From assembly GCF_036884845.1 (NCBI RefSeq), contig NZ_CP145732.1:4774001-4838000 (forward strand): a stretch of 64,000 nucleotides of DNA, given 5' to 3'. The position numbers were made by a program, and so were the translations under genes. The stretch is from Pseudomonas sp. MAG733B. GTDB taxonomy: Bacteria > Pseudomonadota > Gammaproteobacteria > Pseudomonadales > Pseudomonadaceae. The notes under the pieces are model-generated. The model was not told the DNA's origin, did no database searches, and saw only the letters and a list, made by a program, of their open reading frames with translations. The stretch's first letter is position 1, and every line of letters begins with the position of its first letter. Below are positions 56,119 through 64,000 of the stretch, in pieces.

Positions 56119-56134
56119 TGGCCCAACAGTTGCA
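56119..56134 (+). promoter_or_regulatory. Sigma-54 (RpoN) -24/-12 promoter of the multicopper oxidase gene
   Basis: TGGCCCAACAGTTGCA has the invariant GG (56120-56121), ten bases, then GC (56132-56133), with TGGC and TTGCA as in the consensus. Transcription would start near 56145, leaving a leader of about 70 bases. No enhancer site was recognised. Confidence 0.7.
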
Positions 56135-56215
56135 CTTCCCCCATTACCGCAGCAGCTGTCGTTCCAGAACGGGATGGCGGGTTTCGCCGATTTGGCATGA
56201 CGCGAGGGGAAAAAA

Positions 56216-59635
<3,420 letters not shown>

Positions 59636-59650
59636 TGGGTTAAATGATTG

Positions 59651-59681
59651 ACGCCCGGTTCATGCAATGTGGACCGGGCGT
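59651..59681. terminator. Possible bidirectional terminator stem
   Basis: ACGCCCGGT (59651-59659) and ACCGGGCGT (59673-59681) form a nine-base stem between the convergent oxidase and amidase stops. There is no clear T-run on either side. Confidence 0.5.
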
Positions 59682-59741
59682 TGGCCCTTAAAGCATGTTC
59701 GTAGCCAGACTCTGATAACTAAAACCCGTTTCAGCTATAAA

Positions 59742-60314
59742 TCACCCGTTGTGCCCCGCAAGTGAAGCTATAAAGTTGTCAGACTTACCATACGCATCCC
59801 AGTAATAGTGCCAAAAGCCAAGTTCATCATCGAATGGAAATTTCCGGGGATCTGAACGCGATCCATCCGTGATGATTTGCCGATGGGTTGTAATATCAGA
59901 TGCTGTAAGTCCGAAAGCAGAAGTGATCCAGGCGCAAAGACTCGCAACAGATCTAACCTGCTCATCGGGGTACAAGGGAGTTAAGGCAAGCTTGCTGCTT
60001 TGAACGATTTCAATACCCAGAGTGACTCGATTAACGGCAGCATTCTTGTAGGTTCGCCATTGCGTCGCCCTGCCCGCATGATTGCAATAATACTTGGGCA
60101 AGTCAGGATTCAGTTTCCATATCGAACCATCTCGTTCAACGGTGAAGTCTGTACTCACCTTTCGCCCATCCTGTGGGTTTTGGAGATACAGAGTATCGTT
60201 GTGCTTGCCGCTACCGGCCGTATCATGCAGAACAATACCTAAAATGCCAGTACGACCTGAGTTTATGTAAGTCGCCTTCAATTCTGTCCACAAGGGTTGC
60301 TTTGGGGTCGCCAT
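59742..60314 (-). CDS. N-acetylmuramoyl-L-alanine amidase (Amidase_2 domain) without signal peptide
   Basis: 190 residues. GIVLHDTAGSGKHNDTLYLQ supplies the zinc ligand His30, and ITTHRQI then SRSDPRKFPFD supply His144 and probably Asp155; YYCNHAG is the usual active-site segment. Amidase_2 enzymes cut the bond between muramic acid and the peptide stem of peptidoglycan. There is no signal sequence, so export by a specialised system, phage-type release or recycling in the cytoplasm are all possible. It is 29 bases after the DUF3616 gene, in a region of visibly lower GC. Confidence 0.85.
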   Translation of the reverse strand: MATPKQPLWTELKATYINSGRTGILGIVLHDTAGSGKHNDTLYLQNPQDGRKVSTDFTVERDGSIWKLNPDLPKYYCNHAGRATQWRTYKNAAVNRVTLGIEIVQSSKLALTPLYPDEQVRSVASLCAWITSAFGLTASDITTHRQIITDGSRSDPRKFPFDDELGFWHYYWDAYGKSDNFIASLAGHNG

Positions 60315-60343
60315 AAAGCCTCCTACTGCACTGCCAAATCTGA

Positions 60344-61453
60344 CTATTTCAGGCCGAAAATATCTGCCTCCACACTACCGCCACTTCCACGCCCCAGAGG
60401 GGAGTCATACACCAAAAGCAACTGTGATCCGGAGCCATCGCCCGCCGAGAAAAGTGTCATGCCTTCACCATGGTCACCTCTTTGGCCAAATGGGACATCC
60501 AGGACTTTTACGAGATTTTCTCTGGGGACCACACTATCGCCTGTCGTTTGCACGCCATTTACCCAACGACTGACCGTTACCGGGCCATCAAGATCCATGG
60601 TGGGTCCGGCAAGAATCAGCAGATCATTTCCGTCCACGCACAGATCGCGGATTCCCAAGCCATCCAGTTGAAGGAAGTGCTTGTTATACAGGTGACAATC
60701 CTCGCCAATATTCGCCAGGTTCATTGAGTAACTATCGTGTTCATCTATTCTCGGCTCAATTTCAAGGATGATGGCCCACCCTCTTAATACCGGCCCACGC
60801 AAGCCAATAAAAAGCCGCTTGCCGGCAACAGCCAGGCCTTCGATATCAAAACCGTTGTCCTTACCAGGAATGGCAAAAAAGTCACGCAGGTGTTCATCAT
60901 GCTTGAGCGCTTTGGTCAGCGCATTCAACGACTGTTCCCCGCGCAACAGTGCGGCGGTTCTTTGCGAATCCGTAGCCGTGCGCACAAGTTGCAAGGTACC
61001 GCCTTCTTCCACCACTGGAATCCGGGCCAATAGGTAACGATTCCCGTCATTGCTCACTTTGCTGAGACGTTCGATATTCTCTCTGTCCGTTTTTCCGGCG
61101 TCTGCTTGCTTGCGTTTCAAGCTATGGGAACCAATCAACCACAGATAATGTTCGGCCTCGTCATAGGCGAGCCCTTCTATATCAGCCTCTTCGAACTCTT
61201 GCGGCGACGTTGGCGGAGAGGGCAGATCCAGCAGTTCGTTCAGCGCAAACTGCTGATGCCCCGCATAAATCAACTCACCAACCGCTGCCTGACTCGTCAC
61301 GGTAAGCCGCTCCAGGCTCAGCGTTTCATCATTGGCGAGCCAAAGCGTCTGGTCGATCTGCAACACCGCTGATAATCCATCACGTAGCTTCTTTTTTTCA
61401 TTCACATCAAATTGACTGTCAAACTTGAGTAACACTTTCCCTATACAACTCAT
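60344..61453 (-). CDS. DUF3616-family protein
   Basis: 369 residues from ATG 61453 (AAGG upstream); an in-frame GTG at 61462 is possible. Repeated beta-propeller-like segments occur: ADIEGLAYDEAEHYLWLIGS, FDIEGLAVAGKRLFIGLRGP, GIRDLCVDGNDLLILAGPTM and GEGMTLFSAGDGSGSQLLLV. The function of the family is not known. Its codon use and GC are lower than in the surrounding chromosome, as for the amidase gene it precedes. Confidence 0.8.
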   Translation of the reverse strand: MSCIGKVLLKFDSQFDVNEKKKLRDGLSAVLQIDQTLWLANDETLSLERLTVTSQAAVGELIYAGHQQFALNELLDLPSPPTSPQEFEEADIEGLAYDEAEHYLWLIGSHSLKRKQADAGKTDRENIERLSKVSNDGNRYLLARIPVVEEGGTLQLVRTATDSQRTAALLRGEQSLNALTKALKHDEHLRDFFAIPGKDNGFDIEGLAVAGKRLFIGLRGPVLRGWAIILEIEPRIDEHDSYSMNLANIGEDCHLYNKHFLQLDGLGIRDLCVDGNDLLILAGPTMDLDGPVTVSRWVNGVQTTGDSVVPRENLVKVLDVPFGQRGDHGEGMTLFSAGDGSGSQLLLVYDSPLGRGSGGSVEADIFGLK

Positions 61454-61681
61454 ACGAGCCACCTTCAGATAAATATCCGCAAGAGAATGGAATACAACAA
61501 TGAAAACAGCTTACAACACACAGACGAACACTATAGATTCGCGCACCCGATCCGGAGCTTACACAACAAGTAAATATCAGGCTGTTTTGGAATAATATTT
61601 AAACCCAACAACACTATACAACCCACTCAACTACCGCACCTGAACTGAAGTCAATAATCGCTTTACTGAATATCCGGCCGC

Positions 61682-61705
61682 TATGGGAGCGAGCTCGCTC
61701 CCATA
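61682..61705. repeat. Single REP-like perfect palindrome
   Basis: TATGGGAGCGAGCTCGCTCC then CATA is a 24-base perfect palindrome of the REP core, between the DUF3616 and DUF2235 genes. Confidence 0.75.
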
Positions 61706-61716
61706 ATGGGTTTAAA

Positions 61717-62769
61717 TCACCCGATCTTATTCACCGGCCTGTAAGTCCCCGCCAAATACACATCCACATGATTTTTCGGCCGATACGTTCCCGAAGCGAC
61801 CACCCGTTGCTGCACGCTGTCATCGAAACACTCTTGGCCGAATGGTGTCTTGCCGATAGGCCGGAAATAGCGCGCGTTCAACAATCGGTAAGTACCACCG
61901 AGGAAGTCTTTGTAGGAGTCAGTGATGTCGGACAGTGCGTTTGACTGTCGGGGGAGCTTCTTCGGGTTCAGTTCCAGCCCGCAATCCATGGCTTTATTGG
62001 CCATCCACCGCAGCGGAACATCCGACAGATTGTTATCGGCGTAACCGCCCCCCACATTGGCATGCGCGCCGCAAAACCAGACCTGCTCCATCACCTGATT
62101 CGGCTTGGCAATCGGGTCCCACAGTGTGCATTCGTAATTGGCCCGATGTTCATCAATGGCGATGGCATGGAAGGCATTGCGTACGATCCCGCTGAGTTCA
62201 GTGTCGTGAAATTCGTAGTATTTGTGGTTGAACCACTCAGCTGATTTGAACGGCACACCCAGCGCACCGACCGTGTCCCAGATACCCAGAAAGTGGATGT
62301 CGATTTCCCGGGAGTAACTCTCGCGGAAGAACCGGGCGTTCTCTGTATCCGCGCTTGAATCGCGGGTGCGGTACAAGGTGTAGGCCTCATCGATACGGTC
62401 GATGTGCTTTTTCGTCAGCAACCCGACATTGCGGATCAGCCCCACCAGGCTTCGTGCGGAATAGGCCCCGCGACTGAAACCGAAAATGAAAACCTGATCG
62501 CCCTCTTCGTAGCTTTTGGCCAACGCGACGTAGCCTTCCTTGATTTTCTTCGACAGGCCGACCCCGAACGCCCCACCCTCGAGTTTGTCGTACCAGTCGG
62601 TGCCCACGCCGGTGACATAGATTTTCTTCTGCACCGTCCCGTCCTTCTGACTGGACAGGATCGCGTCATGGAGCTTGACCACATTGGTGCTGGCGTCGCC
62701 ATCGATCTCCGGCGCCTGATCAGGCAAGTTCCAGGTGCCATCGAATGCGACGATGATTTTTTTTGGCAT
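61717..62769 (-). CDS. DUF2235 alpha/beta-hydrolase (Tle1-like phospholipase fold)
   Basis: 350 residues from ATG 62769, which has GGGAG six bases upstream; an ATG two codons earlier is too close to that site. IIVAFDGTWN opens the domain; the nucleophile is Ser99 in FGFSRGAYSAR (GxSxG). HFLGIWDTVGALG and CGAHANVGGGYADNNLSDVP complete the usual pattern with catalytic Asp and His. Relatives include type VI secretion lipases of the Tle1 family, but many DUF2235 proteins are of unknown role. No VgrG, PAAR or immunity gene is recognised beside it. Confidence 0.82.
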   Translation of the reverse strand: MPKKIIVAFDGTWNLPDQAPEIDGDASTNVVKLHDAILSSQKDGTVQKKIYVTGVGTDWYDKLEGGAFGVGLSKKIKEGYVALAKSYEEGDQVFIFGFSRGAYSARSLVGLIRNVGLLTKKHIDRIDEAYTLYRTRDSSADTENARFFRESYSREIDIHFLGIWDTVGALGVPFKSAEWFNHKYYEFHDTELSGIVRNAFHAIAIDEHRANYECTLWDPIAKPNQVMEQVWFCGAHANVGGGYADNNLSDVPLRWMANKAMDCGLELNPKKLPRQSNALSDITDSYKDFLGGTYRLLNARYFRPIGKTPFGQECFDDSVQQRVVASGTYRPKNHVDVYLAGTYRPVNKIG

Positions 62770-62807
62770 GTTCATCTCCCTTCAAATTGACCGCCCATGC
62801 ACGCCCG

Positions 62808-63377
62808 CTAGCGCTGCGGCGTAACCATCCGAAACTGGATATTAATCTCGTTGGAAACAAAGCTGTCGGCCCACTCACCCTCCCCGATCTTGAAGTCGTT
62901 GCGCTTGAGCGTCAGTTCGCCGACGAAGATACCGATGCCGCCTTCGGCCTTGAGCTGGACCGGCACATCCACTTCGCGGGTCAGCCCCCGCAGCGTGAGG
63001 TTGCCGGTGATCAAATAGCGGTTATTGGCGAGGTCTTTGATTCGCGTCGATTCAAAGTTCGCCTGCGGATAAGCCGCCGTATCGAACCAGGCGGGCTTGG
63101 GCAGTTCGGTCCTGGCGTCATCGCTGTCGACATCGATGCTGGCAAGGTCGATGGTCAGCTTCGCGTGAGCTTCTTCGGGACGCGCGGTATCGAAATCGAG
63201 GGTCCCCTCAAACTTGCTGAACGTGCCATACACCCGCGCGCCCATCTGATCGTATGTGAAACTGATTTTACTGGCTGTCGGATTCACGTCCGCGTACTCG
63301 ACCGCGCAGGCGCTGGATAAACCGCCAATCGCGAGGACGGCTACTAATACAGTGAATCGAGGGAATCGAGAGTTCAT
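62808..63377 (-). CDS. YceI-family periplasmic lipid-binding protein
   Basis: 189 residues; signal peptide ending about SSACA-VEY. The YceI barrel shows ASKISFTYDQMGARVYGTFS, TIDLASIDVDSDDARTELPK, FDTAAYPQANFEST and LTLRGLTREVDVPV. Members bind polyisoprenoids or similar amphiphiles. It is not linked by overlap to its neighbours. Confidence 0.9.
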   Translation of the reverse strand: MNSRFPRFTVLVAVLAIGGLSSACAVEYADVNPTASKISFTYDQMGARVYGTFSKFEGTLDFDTARPEEAHAKLTIDLASIDVDSDDARTELPKPAWFDTAAYPQANFESTRIKDLANNRYLITGNLTLRGLTREVDVPVQLKAEGGIGIFVGELTLKRNDFKIGEGEWADSFVSNEINIQFRMVTPQR

Positions 63378-63542
63378 GCGACTCTCCGGGCCGAAGCCCT
63401 CAAGGATTGAGGTGTCGAACGCTCCGTGGACTAAAGCAAAAAACGGCGGTTTGTGCCAGCCGCGTCAGCATGAAGGTTTCACTGATGCAGCCCTGTTCGG
63501 CGTTGTCGACACGGCGACATACTGTAGATCGCCTGGTGACTA

Positions 63543-64000
63543 TCAGCTGGCCTCTTTCCCCCACGCCCGTTGCAACAGCTCCACGACTTCCCGATCCGTC
63601 GTCTGGGAAAAATCCATGTACCAATAACCGATCGACATCATCCAGTCAGGCATCAGCGGGCAGACCAGCTCATCCACTTCGCTGCGCAACGCCTCGGCGG
63701 TTTCAATCGGCGCCACCGGTACGGCGACGACAATCCGTGATGGCGCATGCACCCGCGCAGCCTGGATCGCCGCCATCATCGACGCGCCAGTCGCCAGGCC
63801 ATCGTCGACCAGGATCACCACCTGATCCTTGAGTTGCAGCGGTGCGCGGTTGCCGCGATACGCCTGCTCACGGCGCAGCAATTCTTTGCTTTCGCGGGCA
63901 ACCACGGCATCGAACGCGGCTTTATCAATGGGGTGTGCCCTTAGCGCCTGCTCATTGAGAATCTGGATGCCGCCACTGGCAATCGCGCCCATGGCGAACT
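63543..64000 (-). CDS. Phosphoribosyltransferase-family protein (5' end outside window)
   Basis: About 152 residues visible; the frame stays open to base 64000, and the ATG at 63992 lies in a conserved FAMGAIASGG segment, so the start is upstream. The PRPP-binding loop is VVILVDDGLATGASMMAAIQ. Such proteins in pseudomonads are often annotated only as phosphoribosyltransferases; the base or substrate is unknown. Confidence 0.82.
   Translation of the reverse strand, partial: FAMGAIASGGIQILNEQALRAHPIDKAAFDAVVARESKELLRREQAYRGNRAPLQLKDQVVILVDDGLATGASMMAAIQAARVHAPSRIVVAVPVAPIETAEALRSEVDELVCPLMPDWMMSIGYWYMDFSQTTDREVVELLQRAWGKEAS

Noticed and set aside
59742..62769. A type VI secretion effector cluster
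   Set aside because: Amidase and DUF2235 folds alone are not enough; VgrG, Hcp, PAAR, adaptor and immunity genes are absent, so it is kept only as a hypothesis in the findings.

Overview
The window is a chromosomal segment of a fluorescent-type Pseudomonas. High GC, REP/REPIN hairpins between many genes, overlapping ATGA gene junctions and gene families typical of that genus (lhp hydroxyproline cluster, FecIR/TonB receptor set, MocR, MHS transporters) support this. No rRNA, tRNA, CRISPR array, integrase or IS transposase was recognised. Both ends cut genes: an O-antigen-ligase-like gene on the left and a phosphoribosyltransferase on the right.

1-11.2 kb: tail of an exopolysaccharide or surface-glycan locus, all on the plus strand and mostly overlapping. 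It holds a ligase/polymerase, two family-2 glycosyltransferases, a NodB-type deacetylase, a flippase, an exported glycosidase-like protein, a FemAB/CelD-like acyltransferase, a ChbG-type deacetylase and two near-twin GNAT-like proteins.

11.2-15.8 kb: a RidA protein convergent with the polysaccharide operon, a MocR regulator, and a sugar-isomerase-like gene followed by an MFS transporter broken by a one-base frameshift.

15.8-33.3 kb: a large hydroxyproline catabolic island. A GntR/FCD regulator precedes 4-hydroxyproline 2-epimerase, a three-subunit D-hydroxyproline dehydrogenase and a PAS-AraC regulator (LhpR type). After a 1.1-kb repeat-filled gap come an amino-acid ABC transporter with an aconitase-X-type (cis-3-hydroxyproline) dehydratase inserted in it, a Ser/Thr-type proline-racemase homologue, the pyrroline-4-hydroxy-2-carboxylate deaminase, an MHS symporter, alpha-ketoglutarate semialdehyde dehydrogenase and a LysR regulator. 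The same 16-bp near-palindrome precedes the transporter and the deaminase, and part of it precedes the GntR gene. This suggests one regulon that takes 4- and 3-hydroxyprolines to 2-oxoglutarate and proline.

33.4-40 kb (minus strand): an MFS transporter; an operon with a formaldehyde-activating-enzyme homologue, an aldo/keto reductase and an aldehyde dehydrogenase; then a cytochrome b, a Tat-exported molybdopterin oxidoreductase and a secreted MXKDX pentapeptide-repeat protein.

40-51.7 kb: scattered metabolic and regulatory genes (methyltransferase, flavodoxin-like reductase, LuxR regulator with polyamine-type binding protein and a DmpA-type peptidase, TetR with a DUF4442 protein, GNAT) and a paoABC periplasmic aldehyde oxidoreductase operon.

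51.8-64 kb: an iron-uptake unit (ECF sigma, FecR, TonB receptor; Fur-like box) divergent from a 1139-residue multicopper oxidase with a good sigma-54 promoter. A lower-GC trio (peptidoglycan amidase, DUF3616, DUF2235 hydrolase), a YceI protein and the cut phosphoribosyltransferase follow.
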